DNA of 64,000 bases from an uncultured Pseudomonadales bacterium (GTDB lineage: Bacteria; Pseudomonadota; Gammaproteobacteria; Pseudomonadales; Balneatricaceae). The translations under genes were made by a program, and so were the position numbers. The stretch covers positions 424,436 through 488,435 of the forward strand of contig CALSNA010000002.1 of assembly GCA_943787595.1 (NCBI GenBank), in the 5' to 3' direction. Under the pieces are notes generated by a model that saw only the letters and a list, made by a program, of their open reading frames with translations, ran no database searches and had not been told where the DNA came from. Shown in pieces: positions 8,467-16,061 of the stretch (positions are counted from its first letter, which is position 1; each line of letters opens with the position of its first letter).

Positions 8467-9075
8467 ATGCAGCAGAACCACGTTTGGGGCGCACATGCCG
8501 ATGACTGGATCCATTTTGACCTGATGCTGGGTCTGGGGCCGGATCTGTTGCCAGTGGTATCCAATCCGGAGCGACCCATCGCACCTAAAAGCGTTCTGTC
8601 AAAAAACAACCTCGGCAAGGTGCCCAGCCTGCTCAGGCAGGACGGTCATATCTTCGGCATCAGGGACTGGCAGGATAAACAGACCCGGGACAAACAAATC
8701 ACCCTCTGGTCAAAACAGTGCGACTACGGCATCTGCATCCAGACCCGCCGGGTACGGGCCATTGATGTGGACGTAACCGATCCGGATCTGGCCACCAACA
8801 TTGCCGTAACCCTGCTGGATCGTATCCCTGACCTGGCCATCCGCAACCGGGCAGACAGCAGCAAGTTCCTGGCTGCCCTGATCGTCGAAAGTGCCACACC
8901 AATGGCCAAAAAGGTCATCCCCACTGAACACGGCATGATTGAAGTGCTGGGGGATGGGCGGCAGTTTGTGGCCGTAGGCACACACCCCAGCGGGGAGAAA
9001 TACGCCTGGGAGGGTGGCCTGCCGCTATCCCTGCCCACCCTGACCGAATCAGAATTTGACACCCTCCTGCAGTAA
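8467..9075 (+). pseudogene. bifunctional DNA primase/polymerase (AEP) domain, N-terminal half of split gene
   Basis: 202 residues forming an archaeo-eukaryotic-type prim-pol domain. 'PDLLPVVSNP' is the usual start, 'RAIDVDVTDP' gives the catalytic DxD pair, and 'FVAVGTHPSG' holds the conserved His near a Gly. The frame stops at TAA 9073 and continues in the same frame, nine codons later, into the helicase half. In related phages the two are one protein of about 800 residues that primes and unwinds phage DNA. Here the halves could at best be made separately. Confidence 0.8.
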
Positions 9076-9102
9076 CTAACCGATCAATACGGCACCGGAG
9101 CC

Positions 9103-10866
9103 ATGCAGGTGCTGGGCGACACCAACCGCACCGGCAAACTCGGTCAGGCCATTTCCACAGACCGGGTGGTTCAGACCTTACAGACCCGGGGACTGGTCAA
9201 GAAGATTGAGTCCGATGGCCGGGCGCACATTGTCTGCCCCTTTGAATCAGAACACACGACTGACAGTGGCCTCCCCGATACCACCTATTTTCCTGCCCAT
9301 ACCCACGGCTACGCCCAGGGGCACTTCCACTGTCTGCACGCCCACTGCAGTAACCGGACGGATCAGGAGTTCGAACAGGCCCTGGGACTGCTTGCAGATG
9401 AGTTCGAAAATCTGGATGCCCTCGACAGCCAAACCGCAGCCGATCTGAAACAGATACCCCTGCCCAAGGCCCTCACCCGGGCAAATACTAAACGCCACAG
9501 CCCAACCGAGTTTGGCAACGCCATGCGCCTGCTGGATCGCTACGGAGAGGATCTGATGTACGTGCCGGAACTGGAAAGCTGGTTCCGCTGGACTAGTACC
9601 TTTTGGTATCAAACCCCCTGTACTACAGTCCTGTACCTGGCCAAACAGACCGTCCTTTCCCTACACAATGAAGCCCGAGCCATTCAGGATGAAGGTGCCC
9701 GGGACGCCCTGATCAAGTTTGCTGCCCAGAGCCAAAAACTCTCGATGGTGCGTAACATGCTCTCCCTGGCCGCAAGTGAACCTAAAGTCAATGTGGCCGC
9801 CCGAAGCCTGGATAAACAAAAAGACCTGCTGGGGGTGGCCAACGGTGTCATTGACCTGCGTACCGGAAAACTCATGCCTGCCCAGCGTCAGGACCGAATC
9901 ACCCTGACCAGCACAATTGCCCACGATGCCCGCGCAAAAGCCCCGCTGTTTGAACAGACCGTCAGCGACGTGTTCTACAACGACAAGGACATGGTCTGCT
10001 TCTTTCAGAGGGTAATTGGCTACACCTTCACGGGCTGTCCCGATGAGGACATCCTGGTCATTCTGCACGGTGATGGCTCCAACGGCAAGTCCACCGTGCT
10101 CGGAGCCATACGCAAGGTCATGGACCAGCATGCCCGGGTAGCCCAGGCCGAAACGTTCATGACTGACAAAGTGGTCAGCTCCGCTGGCTCTGCCCGCGAA
10201 GATATCCTGCGCCTGCGCGGTGCCCGACTGGTATACACCACCGAGCCCGATGAAAACTGCGTGCTGCATGAGGGGCTGATCAAGTCGATGACCGGCGGTG
10301 AACCGATCCCGGCCCGGGGCGTCTATGGACGTGCCACCATTGAAGTACCGGTCACCTGGACTGTGTTCATGGCCACCAACCACAAGCCCATCATCAAGGG
10401 CAATGACCACGGCATCTGGCGAAGGTTGATGCTGATCCCCTTCACCCGCAACCTTGATGCCGATCCGAATATCACCAAGGATATCCATCGTAAGCACGGC
10501 CTGGCCAAGGAAGCTGCAGGCATCCTGAACTGGTGCGTTCAGGGAGCACTGGACTACCAGAAACAGGGACTGAATCCCCCACCGAAGGTACAACAGGCTC
10601 GTCAGGAATACCGGCAGAGCATGGACCTGCTCCACGAATGGCTGAATGAATGCTGTGAGATCGGACCTGCGTACACGGTCAGTAATGCTGATCTGTGGCG
10701 CAGCTGGCAGAACTGGGCCATGAACCGGGGCGAGATCAATCACATCAAAAGTCAAACCGCATTGAGCCGACGACTGGGTAGCCGGTTCACCAGCATCAAG
10801 GATACCGAAGGTGTTCGTGGACGGGGCTTTAAAGGGCTTCGGTTAGGCAAGGTGGAGGGCATATAA
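9103..10866 (+). pseudogene. P4/D5-type primase-helicase, C-terminal half of split gene
   Basis: 587 residues. A zinc-finger-like segment at about 45-85 ('HIVCPFESEH' and 'HFHCLHAHC'), a D5_N-like region, then a superfamily 3 helicase domain with Walker A 'GDGSNGKST' at about 322 and Walker B/motif regions 'RLVYTTEPDE' and 'FMATNHKP'. The C-terminus is winged-helix-like. It is separated from the AEP domain only by one in-frame TAA at 9073, so 9103 is merely the next ATG and no Shine-Dalgarno is obvious. The helicase half itself is intact and could still act if translated. Confidence 0.82.
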
Positions 10867-10901
10867 AATGCATATCAGGTACCAGACCATACCTCCGGTT
10901 T

Positions 10902-10955
10902 GCGACGATAGCGACGATAGCGACGATAGCGACGATAGCGACGATAGCGACGACA
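10902..10955 (+). repeat. tandem 9-bp repeat GCGACGATA (six units)
   Basis: Five perfect GCGACGATA units followed by GCGACGACA, head to tail, 54 bp. A frame through it would encode repeated Asp-Asp-Ser, but the array lies directly after the helicase stop and recurs as isolated GCGACG units downstream. DNA-level function such as initiator or iteron binding is more likely than a protein. Confidence 0.9.
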
Positions 10956-11013
10956 AAATCATAACTTTTTTGATAGAAGGTGTTACCTGCAAAAATTCTG
11001 CAAGTTCATGCTT

Positions 11014-11031
11014 GCGACGATGGCGACGCAA
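11014..11031 (+). repeat. GCGACG 9-mer pair
   Basis: GCGACGATG followed by GCGACGCAA. This is the same six-base core and nine-base period as the array at 10902-10955, 60 bp downstream of it. Confidence 0.7.
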
Positions 11032-11098
11032 TATCAGGAAACTATATTGCAAAATATTGCAGGCTGATCAAATTTTGACCATAAATTCCGGTCAATCT

Positions 11099-11197
11099 GC
11101 GACGTTTGCGACGTTTGCGACGCTTTTTCATAAACCCCCCATGTGCGCGCGCGCATACAGGTTTCTATATTATCGTCTTTAACGTCGCAAACGTCGC
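11099..11197. repeat. GCGACGTTT array with inverted copy (long hairpin)
   Basis: Two GCGACGTTT units and one GCGACGCTT (11099-11125) are followed about 55 bp later by the reverse complement, AACGTCGCAAACGTCGC (about 11181-11197). The two arms can pair over about 17-18 bp. The loop contains an alternating GTGCGCGCGCGCA run. This dyad plus the direct repeats to its left looks like a replication origin or a strong transcription barrier. Confidence 0.75.
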
Positions 11198-11322
11198 AAA
11201 GTAATAAACCTGTAATATTTTGCATTTTAAAAAAAATAAAATTAATTCTGTTAACTACAATATTTTGCAAGTGGCAACGGACAACATAAATTCACCGTGG
11301 CAAATCAAACTGGAGGAGTAGG

Positions 11323-11736
11323 ATGATGCTGGCATCCAGAGTGCTCGACAGCGATACACAGGAACGTCTGGACAACTGGGGACGGTGGGCGCGCGACTGT
11401 GCGCCATACCGCCACCTCTGGTACCCACAGCGAACCATACTGGCCCAGCTGCGCAAAGCCAGTACAGTGTTCGACGAACCCCGCCCCATCAATAACCCAC
11501 CGGCAGTCAATGACACAGATGCCGAACACATTGAACTGGCTGTGCAGAAGTTATATCAGCGCGACCAGCGGCTGGGCCACTGCCTGCGCTGTCGCTGGGT
11601 ATACCAGTGTTCTGGGCGAGAACTGGCCAGGTCATTTGGTAGCAACTACACAGATATCTGGCGGCTGATCAGTCAGGCAGAGAATATCCTGCAAGGCATG
11701 TTGTGGTCCGATCCAGACGCTATGCCCAGGCCATAG
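11323..11736 (+). CDS. Q-type phage antitermination protein
   Basis: 137 residues with a strong Shine-Dalgarno (GGAGGAG) before ATGATG. 'NWGRWARDCAPYRHLWYP' at about 19-36 and 'DTDAEHIELAVQKL' at about 65-78, followed by a CxxC-containing segment and an HTH-like end ('GRELARSFGSNYTDIWRLI'), match the Phage_antitermQ family. These bind near the late promoter and let RNA polymerase read through terminators into lysis and morphogenesis genes. Its location before the late genes fits. The C-terminus may have been altered, since its last codons overlap a TPR-gene remnant in another frame. Confidence 0.8.
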   Translation: MMLASRVLDSDTQERLDNWGRWARDCAPYRHLWYPQRTILAQLRKASTVFDEPRPINNPPAVNDTDAEHIELAVQKLYQRDQRLGHCLRCRWVYQCSGRELARSFGSNYTDIWRLISQAENILQGMLWSDPDAMPRP

Positions 11737-11828
11737 AAGTCTACGAATCCATCATAACCCGATATGGAGATTCCCATAAAGCATTACTCAGAAGAATATG
11801 TGCTGCAGCAAAAGCTGGCAGAGAATAA
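11718..11828 (+). pseudogene. remnant of TPR protein (3' end)
   Basis: An open frame of about 36 codons without a start, reading 'RYAQAIEVYESIITRYGDSH' and ending 'AAAKAGRE'. The 'A.E.Y..II.RYGD' pattern matches the TPR units of the genes at 13802 and 14356. It overlaps the end of the antiterminator gene in a different frame, so it marks a deletion junction that removed the rest of a TPR gene. Confidence 0.6.
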
Positions 11829-11874
11829 ACTATAGAGTATAATTTGACGTTGCCAATCAGAAAAAGGAAGCGCT

Positions 11875-12606
11875 ATGGAATCAGAAGATGGTGACCCGAA
11901 TGGAGGTAGTTCAACTAACGTCAAACCTACCCTTGACTCTAAATTTGTTAACACATTCTACCAGGACCTTTTGCAGCCAGCTTTCAGAGAAATTGGTGAA
12001 ATAGGTAAGATAAGCGCAAAAGCGTGGAAAGAAAAGATCATTAATAAGCTTGAAGAAATACCCCCCGAAAATCGCCAACAACCAAATCCAAGAGTGGCAG
12101 GCCCCACCATAGAAGCCTTACGTCGGATACCTGAAGCGGAAGACATCTCTGATATCTATTTACAGCTTCTAAAAACGTCCGCAGATAACAGGGTCGCACA
12201 AAAAGCACATCCTGCTTTCGTTAGCATCATAAGGGACATCACCGGTGAAGAAGCAAAAATATTGAATTATTTAGCTACAGGTGGCGAGCGAGCAGGTCGT
12301 GATCGAGACAATTATGATTTTACATTTGTGAATAAATTTGTTGAGAAGGGCAAACGCACAGGAAAGTATGATGATTGCATAGCTAAACAAGCAAAGTGCA
12401 GCAATCCAGGCCTGGCAGGTTTGTACTTGGAAAACCTAGAGCGTTTGGAACTAATCAAGATAAAAGGGGATGGTTGGGATGAAGAAGATGACATAAAACG
12501 CGACCATCGTGAATACCACGTATGGTCACACATTATTACATTTACCGAATTCGGTAAAACTTTTCACGAGGCTTGCATCGGATCAAAACAATATGAAAAT
12601 GAATGA
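11875..12606 (+). CDS. DUF4393 / Abi-alpha-like protein
   Basis: 243 residues, start ATG 11875 with Shine-Dalgarno AAGGAAG. The conserved core is 'IPPENRQQPNPRVAGPTIEA' then 'DIYLQLLKTS' and 'KAHPAFVSIIRDITGEEAKIL', diagnostic of DUF4393 (Abi_alpha). Members were first linked to abortive infection in lactococci and are frequent prophage accessory genes. It has no transmembrane segment and a charged C-terminus. It lies between the antiterminator and terminase with its own AT-rich leader, as a moron would, so superinfection exclusion is plausible but not shown. Confidence 0.75.
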   Translation: MESEDGDPNGGSSTNVKPTLDSKFVNTFYQDLLQPAFREIGEIGKISAKAWKEKIINKLEEIPPENRQQPNPRVAGPTIEALRRIPEAEDISDIYLQLLKTSADNRVAQKAHPAFVSIIRDITGEEAKILNYLATGGERAGRDRDNYDFTFVNKFVEKGKRTGKYDDCIAKQAKCSNPGLAGLYLENLERLELIKIKGDGWDEEDDIKRDHREYHVWSHIITFTEFGKTFHEACIGSKQYENE

Positions 12607-12678
12607 TCAACCATCAAAAGTACGCTGATAGAACCTCAGCATTAAAAAAAACTTAAAGAAAAATGTAAAAACTGACAA

Positions 12679-12693
12679 AGTGTCAGTGACACT
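12679..12693. promoter_or_regulatory. 15-bp perfect dyad AGTGTCAGTGACACT
   Basis: AGTGTCA and TGACACT are mirror arms around one central G, about 70 bp after the DUF4393 stop and followed by GGCAATTTTTT. It could be a regulator site upstream of the next transcript; the arms are too close to form a good RNA hairpin. Confidence 0.35.
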
Positions 12694-12715
12694 GGCAATT
12701 TTTTATGATTTAATC

Positions 12716-12775
12716 AGGTCAAATACCGAAATTGCAAGACAAACAATTAACCCGGCCACTGCGTCGGGTTTTTTT
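12716..12775 (+). repeat. 60-bp direct repeat, copy 1, including a terminator
   Basis: AGGTCAAATACCGAAATTGC... to GTCGGGTTTTTTT. It is identical to 14222-14281 except for one C/T difference. The two copies bracket a 1.45-kb accessory segment. Confidence 0.93.
12749..12775 (+). terminator. Rho-independent terminator
   Basis: AACCCG...CGGGTT stem, inner GC/GC pairing possible, directly followed by seven T. It ends the unit containing the DUF4393 gene. Confidence 0.8.
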
Positions 12776-12890
12776 ATTGTCTGACTTAAAATCTACCTTT
12801 ACCCGGCACCTCAATTAGTCCAGACTCTGAATAGATCACCGAGTTTAAAAACACAATCAGAAGCACTGTACACACCAAGATATTTATACC

Positions 12891-13304
12891 ATGACATACC
12901 AAACTGCACTTAGGGCTGTATTCAAGTTACTGGTTATTCTATCGATTAGTTCTGGCATATCACTACCCCTGAAAGCTGCTGAACCAGATCAATCTGAAAT
13001 CGACTGGACTACCCTCGTAAATCATCAGCAGTTCCTGGAGACCAGGCTGGCTGATATTGAAAAATATCTGGAGGAAGATGAGCTCTATCAGCTTGAAGCG
13101 GATGGGGTGAGTCAGGAGCGCTTCGCAAATTACAGGGAACTTATAGACACCAAACTGGATGCCCTGGAGGCCAGATCACAGGCTGGTAACTCTGTATCAC
13201 AAAAGGATATGGATGCATTAAAGGGTTTACTGAAAGCCATGAGTGCTGATTTTGATAGGGCTTTAGGCCAGCAGCATGTTCGGCCTTACAGCACTACGGA
13301 TTAG
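12891..13304 (+). CDS. small exported protein of unknown function
   Basis: 137 residues. A signal peptide is evident: basic start, hydrophobic core 'LLVILSISSGISLPL', and probable cleavage after 'KAA' near residue 30. The mature part is acidic and helical, with two coiled-coil-like stretches around residues 45-80 and 85-125 ('YRELIDTKLDALEARS'). It lies between the two 60-bp terminator repeats. No family recognised. A periplasmic lysogenic-conversion factor is possible; nothing shows what it does. Confidence 0.6.
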   Translation: MTYQTALRAVFKLLVILSISSGISLPLKAAEPDQSEIDWTTLVNHQQFLETRLADIEKYLEEDELYQLEADGVSQERFANYRELIDTKLDALEARSQAGNSVSQKDMDALKGLLKAMSADFDRALGQQHVRPYSTTD

Positions 13305-13388
13305 TCATCAGCATTCATTTGGAGTTGTTATTTACCTGTATCTAGGCAGTCTTATTTGGAGCCTTCGCTCGGATATTTTTAGCAGTCT

Positions 13389-13835
13389 AAACAGCGTGCA
13401 GAGGTAACAGCCAAACAGAAGAAGCTTGCCGAACGTTGGTTCAGCGGAAGAAGCTAAAAAGTGGCTAGATGATCTTAAAAAACAGATCAATTCTTTTGAA
13501 GCAAGGATGGATGAGTTTTCTAGGAAAATGGTTTCAAACTGGAATCAGAGGCAGAAGAAAAAGTTCGACGAAAGTCTGTACTGTCTAAGATACTGGAAAA
13601 AGCAGCTAAGAAGGCTATTAGAGCCTAGATTCTAAAAAATCAGATGAATCACAGAGGCCTTGACTGATGAGGAGCTCTAAAGACGCTGTCTGATGCAGCA
13701 ACTAAACTGCAGAGCAAGCCAGAACATGCAGTTACACTTTTGATGACTGGAATTTCAGAGCACTTCGCAGCGTACCACGGGAATGAAATTGACTATGCTG
13801 CTTGTTTATTGGGACAAAGCGATACAAACTATTAA
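13389..13835 (+). pseudogene. decayed gene of unknown function, several frameshifts
   Basis: Coding-like pieces in more than one frame. The first is 'KQRAEVTAKQKKLAERWFSG' (from 13389). The second is a 69-codon frame at 13426-13635 (TTG start, coiled-coil-like: 'SAEEAKKWLDDLKKQINSFE'). The third is 'LTDEEL' then 'KTLSDAATKLQSKPEHAV' and 'LLMTGISEHFAAYHGN' up to about 13835. The joins need at least two frameshifts. The last piece looks like a conserved globular segment, but the family is not recognised. The 69-residue piece should not be taken as an intact gene. Confidence 0.45.
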
Positions 13836-14140
13836 ACGCCTCAGATATACAAATTTCACAAGCACTGTTTAACAAAGGCGTAGCACTGGGACTACTTAAA
13901 AGACCTGAAGAAGCAATTGCCGAATTCTACGACGACGTCATCAATCGCTACAGCAACTATGACAACACCGAACTAAGAGTGCAGTGTGCAAACGCTCTGT
14001 TTAACAAAGGCGTAGCACTGGGACGACTTGAAAAACACGATGAAGAACTTGCAGCATACGATGAAGTCATCAATCGCTACAGCAACGATGCTGATCCAAG
14101 GATAAAGGCACTAATTGACAGAATCAAGAATAGACGTTAG
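13802..14140 (+). pseudogene. truncated TPR protein
   Basis: 112 codons with only a TTG start and no Shine-Dalgarno. Two TPR-like units begin 'QALFNKGVALGLLKRPEEA' and 'NALFNKGVALGRLEKHDEE', each ending 'VINRYSN'. The repeats are close to those of the XRE-TPR protein at 14356, but the N-terminal HTH and first repeats are missing. It is followed by the second 60-bp terminator repeat. Most likely a 3' remnant of a paralogue; expression is doubtful. Confidence 0.6.
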
Positions 14141-14221
14141 ATGGCATCACAAAAAAATAGCCCTGCCCAGCAGAAACAGACAAGTTGTCTATTGTAATAC
14201 CCCGGTTTCTATGGTTCAATA

Positions 14222-14281
14222 AGGTCAAATACCGAAATTGCAAGACAAACAATTAACCCGGCCACTGTGTCGGGTTTTTTT
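14222..14281 (+). repeat. 60-bp direct repeat, copy 2, including a terminator
   Basis: 59 of 60 bases match 12716-12775. It lies after the truncated TPR gene and just before the XRE-TPR gene. Confidence 0.93.
14255..14281 (+). terminator. Rho-independent terminator (copy 2)
   Basis: AACCCG/CGGGTT stem with seven T, the same structure as at 12749. Confidence 0.8.
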
Positions 14282-14355
14282 GTTTCTAAACCCGCGTTTT
14301 TAGCCTGTACACAACACACAAATTCAGGCACCACTCAACCTTACAGGAATCACCA

Positions 14356-15429
14356 ATGAGATTGGCAACCACACCTTTGGGCCAGCACATGCGAAAGCTC
14401 AGGGTTGCGCGCGGCATGGCGCTACAGGATATGGCTGAGGGAATGGGTATATCGTCCGCCCATGCATCCCGCATTGAACTGGGAAAAACTGATGTCACAA
14501 TCGAATACATCGATAAGGCCACCTCGTTTTTCCAGCTGAATGAAACCGGAAAGCAAGCCCTGACTCAAGCGGCGAATCTGTTTAATGTATGGAATACCCG
14601 TGCCCTTGAAGCATATCGGGCCTGTCAGTTTGAAGATGCAGTGTCCTTCTGGGGTAAAGCAGCCAGAGCATCCGGTACTACAAAAGTATACATTGCCAAG
14701 GCACTGTTCAATCAGGCCACAACACTGGAACATATCAGACAATACTTCCAGGCCATCCAGACTTACGAAAAAATCCTTGACGATTACGGCAACGATGATG
14801 ACGACGAGATGCAAGTCGTGTGTGCAAACGTGCTGATCAACAAGGGGGTTATCTTTCAAAATGGCAGCTTGCCCCTCATACGCAAAGATACAGATGAAGT
14901 GTTAGCACTCTACCGCGAGTTGCTGCGACGTTATCGGGATTCCGATAACACAGAACTGCGGCTACTGTGCGCTAAAGCCCTGTTTAATATGGGCGCAGCG
15001 CTGCAGCAGACTGACGATGTCAAGGCAATGGAAGCCTTCGACAAGGTGGTGAATAACTATGGACGCGACAAGGGTCTGGAGATCCGGTCAGAATGTGCCA
15101 AGGCCCTGTTTAACAAGGGATGCGTGTTTATAGAACCAGGGTGTTATGGAAAAGCAACAGAAGTCTGGGGGAGTGTCGTACAGCGCTACGATGCTGATGA
15201 CAATGCAGATACCCGACTGCTGTGCGCACAAACGCAATTCAACATCGGCTTCACATTTAAAAAGCAGGAGAAGCATGACCAGGCTGCAAGCATTCTGCAA
15301 GACATGGTGACGCGTTACGGCAGAGATGATGATACAGAGGTAAAAAACGTATTAAATGCCGCTAGACAACAGCTGAAGTCAGTAAAAAGCACCACAACAT
15401 CCTGGAACACATCCAGTAATGTTAATTAA
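14356..15429 (+). CDS. XRE-family HTH regulator with TPR repeats
   Basis: 357 residues. XRE HTH at about 6-62 ('LGQHMRKLRVARGMALQDMA', recognition helix region 'GISSAHASRIELGK'). From about residue 77 come five to six TPR-like units of 42-50 residues, each with 'AKALFN.G' or a similar first helix and '..RY..D.D.E' at its end. HTH-plus-TPR is the layout of RRNPP-type regulators (Rap/Rgg/PlcR/AimR), in which the TPR pocket binds a peptide, but many unrelated HTH-TPR proteins exist. No small peptide gene is visible in the 170 bp downstream. Shine-Dalgarno CAGGAA precedes ATG 14356. It is isolated by a terminator on its left. Intact. Confidence 0.75.
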   Translation: MRLATTPLGQHMRKLRVARGMALQDMAEGMGISSAHASRIELGKTDVTIEYIDKATSFFQLNETGKQALTQAANLFNVWNTRALEAYRACQFEDAVSFWGKAARASGTTKVYIAKALFNQATTLEHIRQYFQAIQTYEKILDDYGNDDDDEMQVVCANVLINKGVIFQNGSLPLIRKDTDEVLALYRELLRRYRDSDNTELRLLCAKALFNMGAALQQTDDVKAMEAFDKVVNNYGRDKGLEIRSECAKALFNKGCVFIEPGCYGKATEVWGSVVQRYDADDNADTRLLCAQTQFNIGFTFKKQEKHDQAASILQDMVTRYGRDDDTEVKNVLNAARQQLKSVKSTTTSWNTSSNVN

Positions 15430-15599
15430 TTATAACAACATCAATCGCCGGGGTCCCTGGACGGTCAAAACAGACACGGGTACGCGACAGCGCGGTTTAT
15501 AAGCGTTTTTTGCATTTTTTTTAGCCGTGTACAAGGTACAAGGTAAAACAGGGCTTAAACCCCGCCGTTAAAGGGTTGATACAGTAGAAGGGTTGTACA
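15430..15599. promoter_or_regulatory. spacer before terminase with GTACAAG direct repeat
   Basis: 170 bp with a tandem GTACAAGGTACAAG (about 15529-15542) and a third GTACAA just before the terminase start. No ORF is seen. It may hold the late promoter. Confidence 0.3.
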
Positions 15600-16061
15600 A
15601 TGGTCGCACCACAAGCGCACTTATTCAGCATCAACACGCTTGCGGACTTGACCGGACTTCACCGACAAACCGTCACCAAGCGGCTGGCTAACATTGCGCC
15701 ATCGGGCATGCGTAGTGGTCACCCGGTTTACCACCTTTCGGTGGCCGGACCTGCCCTCTGGACAGGTGAAGTACAAGCCTTACCCAATAAACCCCAGATG
15801 TCCCCGGCAGACAAAAAACATCTGGTGCAGGCCCAGCGCGAGGCGCTCAAGCTCAAAACGGAAACCGGTAAGCTGCTGGATGTGGAAGCAGTCCGGCGTG
15901 AACGGGCTAAAACCACGCTGCAGGTGATCAACATGCTCAACGCCCTGCCTGACATCATTGATCGGGCGGCCCGGTTAAGTCCTGACCAGAGCAAGGCAGT
16001 GGTTGCGGCCATCGACGAACAGCGGGCCGGGCTGCATCAACTGATTACTCATGGCGAATGA
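15600..16061 (+). CDS. terminase small subunit (DUF1441/Nu1-like)
   Basis: 153 residues. An N-terminal MerR/Nu1-like winged HTH ('LFSINTLADLTGLHRQTVTK') is followed by a helical region ('KLKTETGKLLDVEAVRRERA') and a C-terminal assembly helix, as in DUF1441 proteins. It recognises packaging sites on phage DNA and recruits the large subunit. Its end overlaps the start of the large subunit by 11 nt. The gene itself is intact although its partner is not. Confidence 0.85.
   Translation: MVAPQAHLFSINTLADLTGLHRQTVTKRLANIAPSGMRSGHPVYHLSVAGPALWTGEVQALPNKPQMSPADKKHLVQAQREALKLKTETGKLLDVEAVRRERAKTTLQVINMLNALPDIIDRAARLSPDQSKAVVAAIDEQRAGLHQLITHGE

Larger units (their letters stand above)
10868..11290. other. 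putative prophage replication origin / repeat-rich intergenic region
   Basis: About 420 bp without a convincing gene. Besides the GCGACG units, it holds related AT-rich motifs in both orientations: TGCAAAATATTGCAG near 11049, TGTAATATTTTGCAT near 11211 and CAATATTTTGCAAG near 11259. It sits between the primase-helicase and the antiterminator, a common place for a phage origin. Function is inference from repeat content and position. Confidence 0.5.

Noticed and set aside
9661..10755. Long leftward ORF (364 codons) opposite the helicase gene
   Set aside because: It mirrors the GC-rich coding strand of a well-supported helicase, has no Shine-Dalgarno and no recognisable motif.
10868..11182. ORF with a DDS repeat after the helicase
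   Set aside because: Its body is the 9-bp DNA repeat and its second half is low-quality; the DNA-level explanation is better.
12716..14281. CRISPR-like or integron-like array from the 60-bp repeats
   Set aside because: Only two copies 1.5 kb apart and each contains a terminator; no spacer periodicity and no integrase or cas gene.
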